Shown here in pieces: positions 27,346 to 35,604 of a stretch of DNA of 64,000 nucleotides; position 1 is the first letter of the stretch; each line of letters starts with the position of its first letter. Origin of the DNA: Anaerolineaceae bacterium (GTDB taxonomy: Bacteria > Chloroflexota > Anaerolineae > Anaerolineales > Anaerolineaceae); the NCBI GenBank assembly GCA_030653365.1, contig JAURZL010000007.1, forward strand, positions 248,001 through 312,000, in the 5' to 3' direction. The notes below the pieces were generated by a model that did no database searches, had not been told where the DNA came from, and saw only the letters and a list, made by a program, of their open reading frames with translations. The position numbers were made by a program, and so were the translations under genes.

Positions 27346-28479
27346 ATGCGAATTGTAATATTAAGATCTAATCCAATTTCTCCTGATCCGCGTGTGGAGA
27401 AGCAAGCAAAAAGCTTGAGCAAGGCAGGTTTTGAGGTTAATGCGTTAGGATGGGATCGTTCAGGTATGTTACCCAAATCGGAAAAAAATGGGGATTTTAC
27501 AATTTCTCGATTGTCCATCCGAGCCAATTATGGATCGGGCTTGATGAATTTCCCTGCTTTATTCAGGTGGCAAATTGGATTAATGGGGTGGCTGCTCAAA
27601 AATAAAAATAATTATGAAATTATTCACGCTTGTGATTTTGATACTATCTTACCTGCATTGGTAATGAAAGTATTCTGGAAGAAAGTTGTAATTTACGATA
27701 TTTTTGATTTTTATTCAGATCACCTGAGGAAAACCCCAAAAATTATTACAAATCTGATTCGTCGCTTGGACTTTTGGGCTATTAATAATGCAGATGGGGT
27801 AATTTTGGTTGATGCCTCAAGAAGTGCTCAAATCAGCGGTACGCAACCTAAATTCTGTGTTTCTGTTTACAATAGCCCTGACGATATCCAATTTACAATT
27901 CCTCATGATAAACAACTGGATACTAATTCAACATTAAAAATCTCATATGTAGGTTTGTTACAGGTCGAAAGGGGGTTATTTGAATTGATTGATGTTTTGA
28001 AAAATCATCCTGATTGGTTTTTAGATCTGGCGGGTTTTGGTGGAGATGAAGAGGTCATTCTCTCATCAATAAAATATATGAAGAATGTTCATTGGCATGG
28101 GAGAATTCCATATCAAAAAGCACTGGAACTTAGTCATGAAGCAGATGTTTTGATTGCTACCTATGATCCATCAATTCCGAACCACCGATATTCCAGTCCA
28201 AACAAAGTATTCGAAGCAATGATGTTGGGAAAACCGATTATTGTTGCTAAAAATACCAACATGGATATCATGATTGAAAAAGAGAATTGTGGGATAATTG
28301 TTGAATATGGCAATAAACAAGATTTAGAAAGAGCATTGACCATCTTAGATGTGGATAAAGATATTCGTTCAGAATTAGGGGAAAATGCTAGGAAAGCTTA
28401 TGAAGAAACATATAGTTGGTCAAAAATGGAAGAACGGCTTCTCGACCTCTATAATCAGGTACTTTCTAACCGGATATAG
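27346..28479 (+). CDS. GT4-family glycosyltransferase
   Basis: MRIVILRSNPISPDPRVEKQ is a GT4 opening with the DPRVEK motif of the WsaF/PssF-like subgroup. IIHACDFDTILPAL precedes the linker; the donor domain has ISYVGLLQVERGLFELID, HGRIPYQKALEL and NKVFEAMMLGKPII. It is cytoplasmic with no membrane segment. GAGATG lies upstream of the ATG. The next GT gene starts 3 bases after its stop, so the two form an operon separate from the GH26-like pair, which is divergent. Confidence 0.85.
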   Translation: MRIVILRSNPISPDPRVEKQAKSLSKAGFEVNALGWDRSGMLPKSEKNGDFTISRLSIRANYGSGLMNFPALFRWQIGLMGWLLKNKNNYEIIHACDFDTILPALVMKVFWKKVVIYDIFDFYSDHLRKTPKIITNLIRRLDFWAINNADGVILVDASRSAQISGTQPKFCVSVYNSPDDIQFTIPHDKQLDTNSTLKISYVGLLQVERGLFELIDVLKNHPDWFLDLAGFGGDEEVILSSIKYMKNVHWHGRIPYQKALELSHEADVLIATYDPSIPNHRYSSPNKVFEAMMLGKPIIVAKNTNMDIMIEKENCGIIVEYGNKQDLERALTILDVDKDIRSELGENARKAYEETYSWSKMEERLLDLYNQVLSNRI

Positions 28480-28481
28480 CA

Positions 28482-29618
28482 ATGCCAAACAATAAAGTGT
28501 TATTGGTGGCAAATACAGATTGGTATTTGTACAATTTTCGATTGTCGCTTGGAAAATTTCTCAGAGATAAGGGATTTGATGTTGTTTTTGTATCACCAGA
28601 TGGAGAATATAGGGAAAACATCATACGAAATGGTTTCCAACATATTAAATGGCACCTCAATCGAAAATCCATATTCATTTTTTCTGAATTAAAATCATTA
28701 ATTGAATTGCTTCGGATTTATAAAAGTGAAAAGCCTGTCCTAGTCCATCATTTCACAATCAAACCAGTTCTTTACGGTTCGATAGCTTCAAGATTTTTAA
28801 AAATTAAAGCAACGGTTAATTCAATTACTGGTTTGGGGTATATTTTTTTATCGAATGAATGGAAAGGAAAATTATTACGATATTTAGTTTTCCCAATTTA
28901 TAAGTTTTCACTATCTCATCCTAATAATTTTATAATTTTTGAAAACTCTTATGATAGAGATGTTTTTTTGAAGAACAAATTTATAAATAAAGAAAGAAGT
29001 TCCATCATCCAGGGAGTAGGTGTTGATGAGGATTATTACGGATATAGTCCAGACCCCAAATTAGAAGTGCCATTCGTAATATTACCAGCGCGAATGTTAT
29101 ATGACAAAGGAATTAACATACTGGTGGAAGCAGCAAAAATACTAAAATCGAAGATTGCAGTTCGAATTGCTTTGGTTGGTGATGTTGATCCCGGAAATCC
29201 TTCCTCAATTGATGTTTCAACAATACGGAAATGGGAAAATGATGGAATGGTTGAATGGTGGGGGTTTCAACAAGATATGAGACAAATTTATCAAAATTGT
29301 AATATTGTTACATTACCATCATTTGGGGAAGGCTTACCAACAGTACTGATTGAATCAGCTGCAAGTGGAAGACCAATTGTTGCAACTGATGTCGCTGGAT
29401 GTCGAGATGTAGTAATTGAAGGAGTAAATGGTTTTTTAGTACCACCTAATGACCCGGAGGCTTTAGCAAACGTCATACATACCTTGATAAAAAATCCAGA
29501 TATGAGGGAAGAAATGGGATTAGAAGGCAGAAAACTTGTGATAGAAAAATTTACTTCAAAAATTGTAAATGAAAAAACATATCAAATTTATTGGAAAATT
29601 TTAAATGAGAATTCCTAA
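28482..29618 (+). CDS. GT4-family glycosyltransferase (PglA/CapM-like)
   Basis: KVLLVANTDWYLYNFRLSL, HHFTIKPVLYGSIAS and TVNSITGLGYIF are characteristic of the N-acetylgalactosaminyl/galactosyl transferase subgroup that includes PglA, which works early on undecaprenyl-linked sugars. The donor domain has LPARMLYDKGINILVEAA and PSFGEGLPTVLIESAASGRP with the EX7E pattern, then VEGVNGFLVPP-like IEGVNGFLVPP. Family membership is clear; the sugar transferred is not. It ends the polysaccharide locus on the plus strand, converging with metG. Confidence 0.85.
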   Translation: MPNNKVLLVANTDWYLYNFRLSLGKFLRDKGFDVVFVSPDGEYRENIIRNGFQHIKWHLNRKSIFIFSELKSLIELLRIYKSEKPVLVHHFTIKPVLYGSIASRFLKIKATVNSITGLGYIFLSNEWKGKLLRYLVFPIYKFSLSHPNNFIIFENSYDRDVFLKNKFINKERSSIIQGVGVDEDYYGYSPDPKLEVPFVILPARMLYDKGINILVEAAKILKSKIAVRIALVGDVDPGNPSSIDVSTIRKWENDGMVEWWGFQQDMRQIYQNCNIVTLPSFGEGLPTVLIESAASGRPIVATDVAGCRDVVIEGVNGFLVPPNDPEALANVIHTLIKNPDMREEMGLEGRKLVIEKFTSKIVNEKTYQIYWKILNENS

Positions 29619-29621
29619 GTG

Positions 29622-29681
29622 AAAATTTGAAAAGCCTCTAAATGCTATATTTGATATTCTCTTTGTAAAATTTCAAATTTT
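29622..29681. repeat. A/T-rich inverted repeat between convergent genes
   Basis: AAAATTTGAAA (29622-29632) is repeated inverted at 29671-29681 with a 38-base loop, in the 67-base gap between the convergent GT and metG stops. It may help end transcription in both directions, but has no GC stem, so this is weak. Confidence 0.3.
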
Positions 29682-29685
29682 ATTC

Positions 29686-31470
29686 CTACTTTCCCAACCT
29701 TGCTCGTTCTTCTTCCACAATCGACTGATCCAATTTCTTAAAAAGTGGTTCTGGTTTAAGGAATTGAGCACCGGGTTTCAATGTGCTTGGTTTCCATTCA
29801 CCTTTGCCAATTTCTGGGTGATACCGCAAGACGGTGTGTGTATCCAGACTGTCTTGTTGTTTTGTAACAGATTGAGATCCAAATAATGGATATTCGTATC
29901 CCAAAAATTGGTTTAGTTTTTCACTGGTGAAAGGTATGAATGGGGCGAAGAGAATTTTTAGCGAATCAATTGCTTTGATTGCAATGAAGACTGCTCTGGC
30001 AGCAGATTCTTTATCTGTTTTGATGGCGGTCCAGGGGGCAGTCGTATCCAGATATTTGTTGACTTCTGATGCCAGGCGGACAACTTCCTGCAAGGCAGCT
30101 CTTAGATGGACTGCTTCAATTTCATTACCGACAGTATCAAAACCAGTTTCGATATTTTTTATCAATTGAATATCGATATCTGTCAAGGTTCCAGGATCAG
30201 GAACAATCCCTTCCCAATGTTTATAAGCAAATGAGAGAACACGGTTGGCCAGGTTGCCCCAAGTGGCAACCAATTCATCATTATTGCGATGATAGAATTC
30301 ATCCCAATCCCAATCTGAATCCCGGGCTTCAGGCATTGCTACTGTCAAATAATAACGCAATGGATCCGGATCGTAGCGAGTCAAGAAATCTCTCCCATAT
30401 ACCGCCCAATTGCGACTACCGGAAATTTTTTGTCCTTCGAGATTCATAAATTCATTGGCAGGGACATCATAAGGCAAAACCAGTGAACTGGGGTTTTCTG
30501 AATCCATCATTTCATCAAATGTTGTTGACAATCCTAATAGCTCAGCCGGCCAGATGATCGCATGGAAGGGGATATTATCCTTTCCGATAAAATAATAGGA
30601 TTTGGATTCTTTATTAGTCCACCATTCTTTCCATGCGTCCGGTTCATTTTCCATCAGTCCATATTCGATCGCTGCAGAGAGATAACCGATCACAGCTTCA
30701 AACCACACATAAAGACATTTCCCAGTTTGCCCTTCAAGAGGAACTGGTATTCCCCAATCCAAGTCTCGTGTAATCGGGCGTCCGCGTAACCCATCGGATT
30801 CGATTTGTCCAAGTGATTGACGCAGGACATTCTGCCGCCAGAAACTTTCGCGCTCTTTCAAAAAAGAAGCAATTTGAGGCTCTAATTTACTTAAATCCAG
30901 AAAGTAATGAGTAGTTTCCCGTAATTCTGGTGCTGACCCATCAATTTTTGACTTAGGATCAATTAATTTGCCTGCTTCTAATAAATTTCCGCATTTATCG
31001 CATTGGTCACTGCGAGCATTTTCGTAACCACATAAATAACAGGTTCCTTCAACATAACGATCTGGAAGAAACCTTTTTTGAGATGGTGAATACCATTGTT
31101 CCTGACTTTCTTGATACAAGAAACCATTTTGTTTTAATGCCAAGAAAATCTTCTGGGCTACATTAAAATGATTGACAGTATGTGTGCTGGTGAAAACATC
31201 ATAGGTAATACCAAGATTTTGAAATAATTCTAAAAAGCCTTCATGAAACCGGTGGTAAATTTCCAAAGGTGTAGTGTTCTCTGCATCTGCCCTGACCGTG
31301 ATCGGTGTCCCATGAGAATCAGAACCTGATACCATCAATACCTTTCGACCCTTCAATCGTTGGTATCGTGCAAAAATATCCGCTGGTAAATAAGATCCTG
31401 TCAAATTCCCAACGTGAATTTCAGCATTTGCATATGGCCAGGCAACAGCAACTAGAATTGGTTCAGTCAT
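29686..31470 (-). CDS. metG: Methionyl-tRNA synthetase
   Basis: Charges tRNA-Met with methionine. VAWPYANAEIHVGNLTG carries the HIGH variant HVGN; a zinc knuckle CYLCG...CDKCG is at ~140-160; EGQKISGSRNW is the KMSKS variant KISGS, followed by YDPDPLRYYL. The anticodon-binding helical domain fills ~400-560; no C-terminal tRNA-binding OB domain is present. I chose ATG 31470 because GAGGTG lies upstream with good spacing; a GTG 6 bases earlier overlaps that ribosome site. Single gene on the minus strand. Confidence 0.96.
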   Translation of the reverse strand: MTEPILVAVAWPYANAEIHVGNLTGSYLPADIFARYQRLKGRKVLMVSGSDSHGTPITVRADAENTTPLEIYHRFHEGFLELFQNLGITYDVFTSTHTVNHFNVAQKIFLALKQNGFLYQESQEQWYSPSQKRFLPDRYVEGTCYLCGYENARSDQCDKCGNLLEAGKLIDPKSKIDGSAPELRETTHYFLDLSKLEPQIASFLKERESFWRQNVLRQSLGQIESDGLRGRPITRDLDWGIPVPLEGQTGKCLYVWFEAVIGYLSAAIEYGLMENEPDAWKEWWTNKESKSYYFIGKDNIPFHAIIWPAELLGLSTTFDEMMDSENPSSLVLPYDVPANEFMNLEGQKISGSRNWAVYGRDFLTRYDPDPLRYYLTVAMPEARDSDWDWDEFYHRNNDELVATWGNLANRVLSFAYKHWEGIVPDPGTLTDIDIQLIKNIETGFDTVGNEIEAVHLRAALQEVVRLASEVNKYLDTTAPWTAIKTDKESAARAVFIAIKAIDSLKILFAPFIPFTSEKLNQFLGYEYPLFGSQSVTKQQDSLDTHTVLRYHPEIGKGEWKPSTLKPGAQFLKPEPLFKKLDQSIVEEERARLGK

Positions 31471-31601
31471 AGACACCTCATGGGAAAAATAAATGAAATT
31501 TTATCATGTTTCTACATTGCCCGAATGAGATTAGTAAATTAACGATTGATCACTGGTAAGTATCCTATACAACCTTGAGAAATTTTTCGTTGGTTCTCAT
31601 G

Positions 31602-31607
31602 TATAAT
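31602..31607 (+). promoter_or_regulatory. -10 candidate for the NfeD/slipin operon
   Basis: TATAAT 22 bases before the NfeD start, followed by the ribosome site AGGAAAGG (31613-31620). No convincing -35 at 16-18 bases; the region is also the divergent upstream of metG. Confidence 0.4.
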
Positions 31608-31629
31608 ATATTAGGAAAGGTTTTCATTC

Positions 31630-32241
31630 ATGAATCCAATAATCGATCCCAATATTGCATATGTATTATTAATCATTGGTTTTGTTTTATCAGTTCTGGC
31701 ATTACTGACTCCGGGAACGGGCATTGTAGAAATTATTGGTCTTTTTTCGATGATATTGGCTGGTTATGGAATCATTTCAAACCCCACTCATTATTGGGCA
31801 TTCATCATTCTTATTCCTTTCATACCATTGATTTTTATTTATCGCAAAACAACCAAGAATCATTATTTGATTCTTTCAATCGTCTCTTTGAATCTCGGTT
31901 CTTACTTATTATTTAAGTCTGAGTCTGGTGGATTTGCAGTCTCTCTTTTTCTTGCAATCGTTGTAATTTTGTTAAACGCCCCAATTTTATGGATTATTGT
32001 CAAAAAAATTATTGAAGCGATTGACAGAACCCCAGACTTTGATCCTGGCAATATTCTTGGAAAAGAGGGAGACGCTCGAACGAATGTGTTCAAAGATGGG
32101 ACTGTCTATGTATCGGGCGAAGAATGGAGTGCAAGGAGCGAATATAAGATTGATAAAGGTGAGAAAGTGAAAGTAATTAACAAAGAAGGATTAGTCCTTT
32201 GGGTAGAGAGAATTGATAAACAAAAAATAATAGGAGGATAG
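31630..32241 (+). CDS. NfeD-family membrane protein
   Basis: Four hydrophobic segments within residues ~8-140 and a C-terminal OB-fold domain (~145-203) with GKEGDARTNVFKDGTVYVSG, the NfeD C-terminal signature. It is a short NfeD without the N-terminal ClpP-like protease domain. NfeD proteins partner with slipin/stomatin proteins, and here the slipin gene starts 1 base after this stop. Probably involved in membrane microdomain organisation; exact job unknown. Confidence 0.88.
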   Translation: MNPIIDPNIAYVLLIIGFVLSVLALLTPGTGIVEIIGLFSMILAGYGIISNPTHYWAFIILIPFIPLIFIYRKTTKNHYLILSIVSLNLGSYLLFKSESGGFAVSLFLAIVVILLNAPILWIIVKKIIEAIDRTPDFDPGNILGKEGDARTNVFKDGTVYVSGEEWSARSEYKIDKGEKVKVINKEGLVLWVERIDKQKIIGG

Positions 32242-32242
32242 T

Positions 32243-33142
32243 ATGGATTTAACAGTATTAACTTGTTTGATTGGTGCGGTGATTGTTCTTGGATTGATGT
32301 TCTTATGGACTGCAATAAAAATTGTGCCTGAATATCAGCGCCTTGTAGTCTTTCGATTAGGTAGATGTATTGGAGCGAAAGGTCCTGGACTGATTATCCT
32401 GATTCCGTTTGTTGATCGTGCAGTTCGTGTTGATTTGCGTGAGCAAGTGAGAGAAATTCCCGCACAAACATCGATCACAAATGATAATGCTCCTATTTCG
32501 ATTGATTTTCTTTGGTATTACAAAGTCGTTGATCCAATCCAATCTGTTCTGGCAGTAGGCAATTTTGAATTAGCTGCACAGGGTATTGCTACGACCACAT
32601 TGCGTTCTGTAATCGGTGGGATCATGCTGGATGGTGTGCTATCTGAAAGAGAAACCATTAATACTTCCTTGAGAATAAGACTTGATGAAGTAACAGAGCG
32701 GTGGGGTGTAAAGGTTACAAACGTAGAAATTCGAGAGATCACCCCTCCACGCGATGTTCAGGATGCTATGAACAGACAGTTAACAGCTGAGCGAACTCGA
32801 CGTGCTGTTGTTACTGAATCGGTTGGTAAAAGAGAATCGGATATTAATGTTGCAGACGGTGAAAAACAAGCAGCTATTCTTAAGGCTCAAGGAGTTAAAG
32901 AAAGCTCCATTTTGGTTGCTGAAGGTGAAAGACAGGCACAATTATTACGAGCTGAAGGTTATTCAGATGCTCTTGCAAAAATCTTTTCGATTGCAAAGGA
33001 TGTTGATCCCCAGACGATGTCCTTACAATATTTCGAGACATTAAAATCGATGGCAACGAATCCATCAACAAAATTTATATTCCCAATGGAATTCACAAGT
33101 ATGTTATCTGATTTTGTTTCTAAAACCAAAAAATTTGAATAA
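32243..33142 (+). CDS. Slipin (stomatin-like SPFH/band 7 protein)
   Basis: One N-terminal membrane segment (~5-27), then the SPFH domain: VPEYQRLVVFRLGR, KGPGLIILIPFVDRAV and VDLREQVREIPAQTSITNDN are the p-stomatin signature; the Ala/Glu-rich helix (KQAAILKAQGVKESSILVAEG) follows. It oligomerises in the membrane with NfeD. Transcription very likely ends at the strong hairpin 10 bases after the stop. Confidence 0.93.
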   Translation: MDLTVLTCLIGAVIVLGLMFLWTAIKIVPEYQRLVVFRLGRCIGAKGPGLIILIPFVDRAVRVDLREQVREIPAQTSITNDNAPISIDFLWYYKVVDPIQSVLAVGNFELAAQGIATTTLRSVIGGIMLDGVLSERETINTSLRIRLDEVTERWGVKVTNVEIREITPPRDVQDAMNRQLTAERTRRAVVTESVGKRESDINVADGEKQAAILKAQGVKESSILVAEGERQAQLLRAEGYSDALAKIFSIAKDVDPQTMSLQYFETLKSMATNPSTKFIFPMEFTSMLSDFVSKTKKFE

Positions 33143-33152
33143 AATTAATAAT

Positions 33153-33180
33153 AAAAACCTCCCTCTCGGGGGAGGTTTTT
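33153..33180 (+). terminator. Rho-independent terminator of the NfeD/slipin operon
   Basis: AAAAACCTCCC (33153-33163) pairs with GGGAGGTTTTT (33170-33180) over a 6-base loop; the 3' T run completes a textbook terminator. Confidence 0.92.
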
Positions 33181-33205
33181 ATTTAAATCTGAAATGTATT
33201 ATTAA

Positions 33206-33640
33206 ATGATACTTATTGAACCTGCTTCCTTGAAAGACTTGAATGATCTTCGAAATCTCGAAAAAATTTGTTTCCCTGTTGACAATTGGCCATTATTAGA
33301 TTTGATTGGTGTGTTAACAATTCCCGGAATCGTAAAAATAAAAGCTGAGTTTTCTGGCAAGTTTGTTGGGTTTATTGCTGGTAGTGTTAAACAGAAAGAA
33401 AAAACCGGGTGGATAACAACCATTGCAGTCATGCCTGAATTTCAAAATCAAGGGATTGCTCAACAATTATTGAAGGAATGTGAAAGCAGGATGAATGTAT
33501 ATATTGTGAAACTGACCGTAAGGAAAAGTAATTCGAAGGCAATTCGTTTATATGAAAATAATGGTTATTTCCAAAAGGAAATTTGGAATTCATATTACAT
33601 TGATGGAGAAGATGCAATTTTGTTTCAAAAAATGTGTTGA
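33206..33640 (+). CDS. GNAT N-acetyltransferase
   Basis: A 144-residue acetyltransferase. WITTIAVMPEFQNQGIAQQLL is the acetyl-CoA binding motif A (the Q-x-x-G-x-A/G pattern), and LTVRKSNSKAIRLYENNGY is motif B typical of RimI-like enzymes. It may acetylate a protein N-terminus or a small molecule. No clear ribosome binding site precedes the ATG. It stands alone between two terminators. Confidence 0.85.
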   Translation: MILIEPASLKDLNDLRNLEKICFPVDNWPLLDLIGVLTIPGIVKIKAEFSGKFVGFIAGSVKQKEKTGWITTIAVMPEFQNQGIAQQLLKECESRMNVYIVKLTVRKSNSKAIRLYENNGYFQKEIWNSYYIDGEDAILFQKMC

Positions 33641-33685
33641 CTTTTTTATCCAACATTCGTATTATTGAATCAATCAGGAGATTTC

Positions 33686-33721
33686 ATGGACACAATTGTA
33701 TTTTTGACATATGAATTTTAG
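33686..33721 (+). CDS. 11-codon ORF directly before a terminator (leader peptide or micro-protein)
   Basis: ATG at 33686 follows AGGAG (33676-33680) by 5 bases, a far better ribosome site than most in this window. It encodes MDTIVFLTYEF and stops with TAG at 33719-33721, one base before a terminator stem. Either a tiny protein or a leader whose translation could mask the hairpin. Nothing about the peptide suggests a sensed amino acid. Confidence 0.4.
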   Translation: MDTIVFLTYEF

Positions 33722-33722
33722 G

Positions 33723-33748
33723 AGCACGCATTTTTTGCGTGCTTTTTA
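33723..33748 (+). terminator. Rho-independent terminator after the 11-codon ORF
   Basis: AGCACGCA (33723-33730) pairs with TGCGTGCT (33736-33743), loop of five T, then a T tract. It lies 45 bases before the SWIM-protein start, so it either ends the micro-ORF transcript or attenuates the next gene. Confidence 0.88.
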
Positions 33749-33787
33749 TTTCTTAACTCAAAAAACTTGAAAGGAGATTGATTACAA

Positions 33788-34033
33788 ATGGATTATGGGA
33801 TGATCGGAAAAATTGAAAAAGCCAAAAGATATGCACAACAAAAAGACCGGTTTTCGGTAAAAAAATTAGAAGTTGTTATTGGGGGAGAAAATAATCCACA
33901 TAATGTAACATATACAGATGGTCAATGGACATGTGATTGTGAATTTTTCCAAAGCCGAGGCCGATGCAGCCATACAATGGCATTAGAAATTATATTAGAA
34001 GGAATGGTAATTCCTGAACAAGTAGAACCATAA
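33788..34033 (+). CDS. SWIM-type zinc-finger mini-protein
   Basis: 81 residues with CDCEFFQSRGRCSH near the middle, the CxC...CxH pattern of a SWIM zinc finger, preceded by VTYTDGQWTC. SWIM domains bind zinc and mediate DNA or protein contacts; usually they are part of larger proteins, here the domain stands almost alone. AAGGAG at 33771-33776 is the ribosome site. Partner unknown. Confidence 0.8.
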   Translation: MDYGMIGKIEKAKRYAQQKDRFSVKKLEVVIGGENNPHNVTYTDGQWTCDCEFFQSRGRCSHTMALEIILEGMVIPEQVEP

Positions 34034-34056
34034 AAAAACATAATTAAATAAAAGAA

Positions 34057-34088
34057 AAGGCTGTCTATGATATAGATAGCCTTTTTTT
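34057..34088. terminator. Bidirectional terminator between the SWIM gene and tRNA-Ser
   Basis: The stem AAGGCTGTCTAT / ATAGATAGCCTT has one wobble pair and a short loop. It ends in a T run on the plus strand and in TTTTCTTTT on the minus strand, so it can serve the SWIM gene and the convergent tRNA gene. Confidence 0.85.
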
Positions 34089-34089
34089 G

Positions 34090-34177
34090 CGGAGAGAGAG
34101 GGATTCGAACCCTCGGTGATCCATAAGACCACAACGGTTTTCGAGACCGCCCCGTTCAACCGCTCCGGCATCTCTCC
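34090..34177 (-). tRNA. tRNA-Ser (anticodon CGA)
   Basis: On the minus strand the acceptor arm GGAGAGA pairs with TCTCTCC, the T arm has GGTTCGAATCC, and the anticodon loop CTCGAAA presents CGA (complement of plus bases 34141-34143), reading UCG. The long variable arm and the G discriminator are typical of tRNA-Ser. The 3' CCA is not encoded. Confidence 0.96.
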
Positions 34178-34191
34178 CTCAATCGTCGCCA

Positions 34192-34220
34192 ATTATAGCA
34201 GAGGATATTTCAAATTTCCA
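34192..34220 (-). promoter_or_regulatory. Promoter of tRNA-Ser
   Basis: Minus strand: extended -10 TGCTATAAT (34200-34192) with TGGAAA (34220-34215) 17 bases upstream as a -35. The expected start point lies about 8 bases before the mature tRNA. The -35 is inside the end of the adjoining hydrolase gene. Confidence 0.65.
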
Positions 34221-35604
34221 CGTATTCAGATTTTTCAGGAAAATATACAGGAGCAATGTGGACTTCTTCGAATTTATCCATTAAAGCTTGTGCAGCATTT
34301 TCCTCTCCATGAACCAGATAAATACCTTTTAGCGAATTTTTTGTAGCTGCTCCATATTGTAATAACTTATCCTGACCTGCATGGGCAGAAAGACCTCCGA
34401 TTGTCGCAATCTCAGCTCTTCTTTCAAATAATTGTCCAAAAATTCTGACTGTTTTTTGTCGTTCTGCTAAGCGTCTACCTAATGTTTGTGGTGCCTGCCA
34501 TGACACAATCATGATGGTATTGAGGGGGTTTTCAATATTATTTCGAAGATGATGGAGAATTCTACCTGTTTCAGCCATGCCGGATGCGGAAATAATTACA
34601 GCCGGTCCTTTTATATTATTAATAGCCTTTGATTCTTCTACAGATCTAGTGTATTTTAGATTTGGGCTGGATAATGCAGTATGTTTTCCTTCTAAAATAA
34701 AATTTTTGGTTTCATCATCAAAAAGATGTACATATTGTTTAAAGATATCGGTTGCATTAATAGCTAAAGGACTATCAACAAACATCGGAATTGAAGGAAT
34801 ATCATTTGCTGCTTGCATTTGATTTAAGAAATAAACTAACTCCTGTGTTCTGCCCACAGCAAATGCAGGAATAATTATTTTTCCGCCCCTTTTGATTGTT
34901 TTTGAAATTACTTCTCGAAATTCATCAAAAGCCATTTCGGGGTCACGATGATCTTTATCTCCATAGGTACACTCCATAATTAAATAATCAGCATTTTCTG
35001 GCATTACTGGATCCTTAAGGATGGGAAGATTATCCCTACCAATATCTCCAGAAAACCAAATTCGTTTGGAATGACCATTCTCTTTAATATCAAGAATTAT
35101 TGAAGCTGAGCCGAGAATATGACCTGAATCGACAAAGGTAACCAATACGTCCTTTGTTACTTCGAATGTCATGTTATATTTTACTGAGGTAAATAAATCA
35201 CAAGCAATTTCAGCATCTTCAAAAGTATATAAAGGCTCAATAGGGGGTTCTCCGCGTCGAGCTCTTTTCTTGTTTACATATTGAATGTCCGCTTCCTGAA
35301 TGTATCCAGAATCCTTTAACATTATTTTTGCCAGGCTCACAGTTGCTTCTGTTGCATATATTCGCTTGGAGTAACCTTGTTTTACCAGATTGGGAATATT
35401 TCCACTATGGTCGATATGAGCATGTGAAAGTAGTAAAGCGTCTACCTTCTTAGGGTCAAACAAGAAATTTTGATTAATTTGATATGTATCTGAGCGCTTT
35501 CCTTGAAACATCCCGCATTCTAATAAAATTTTTGAACCATTGACCTCCATCAGAAATTGAGATCCAGTAACAGTACGAGCAGCACCCAAAAAATGAATTT
35601 TCAT
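34210..35604 (-). CDS. Beta-CASP metallo-beta-lactamase-fold hydrolase (CPSF-like RNase family)
   Basis: MKIHFLGAARTVTGSQFLME, SHAHIDHSG (the HxHxDH zinc motif), SGHILGSAS, FSGDIGRDN and MECTYGDKDH form the MBL core; FAVGRTQEL and ISASGMAETGRI belong to the beta-CASP insert; GGLSAHAGQDKLL is the C-terminal RMMBL segment. At 464 residues this is the bacterial homologue of CPSF73-type nucleases, distinct from RNase J. It likely processes RNA in the cytoplasm. The ATG overlaps the RNase D stop by 4 bases, supporting a joint RNA role. Confidence 0.9.
   Translation of the reverse strand: MKIHFLGAARTVTGSQFLMEVNGSKILLECGMFQGKRSDTYQINQNFLFDPKKVDALLLSHAHIDHSGNIPNLVKQGYSKRIYATEATVSLAKIMLKDSGYIQEADIQYVNKKRARRGEPPIEPLYTFEDAEIACDLFTSVKYNMTFEVTKDVLVTFVDSGHILGSASIILDIKENGHSKRIWFSGDIGRDNLPILKDPVMPENADYLIMECTYGDKDHRDPEMAFDEFREVISKTIKRGGKIIIPAFAVGRTQELVYFLNQMQAANDIPSIPMFVDSPLAINATDIFKQYVHLFDDETKNFILEGKHTALSSPNLKYTRSVEESKAINNIKGPAVIISASGMAETGRILHHLRNNIENPLNTIMIVSWQAPQTLGRRLAERQKTVRIFGQLFERRAEIATIGGLSAHAGQDKLLQYGAATKNSLKGIYLVHGEENAAQALMDKFEEVHIAPVYFPEKSEYVEI

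Noticed and set aside
25886..31538. 14-base identical string (ATGAGATTAGTAAA) at 25886-25899 and 31525-31538
   Set aside because: In AT-rich sequence of this size such matches are expected by chance; no palindrome and no common context.
33995..34192. Minus-strand ORFs crossing tRNA-Ser
   Set aside because: They run through the tRNA and a terminator and overlap the SWIM gene; not plausible genes.
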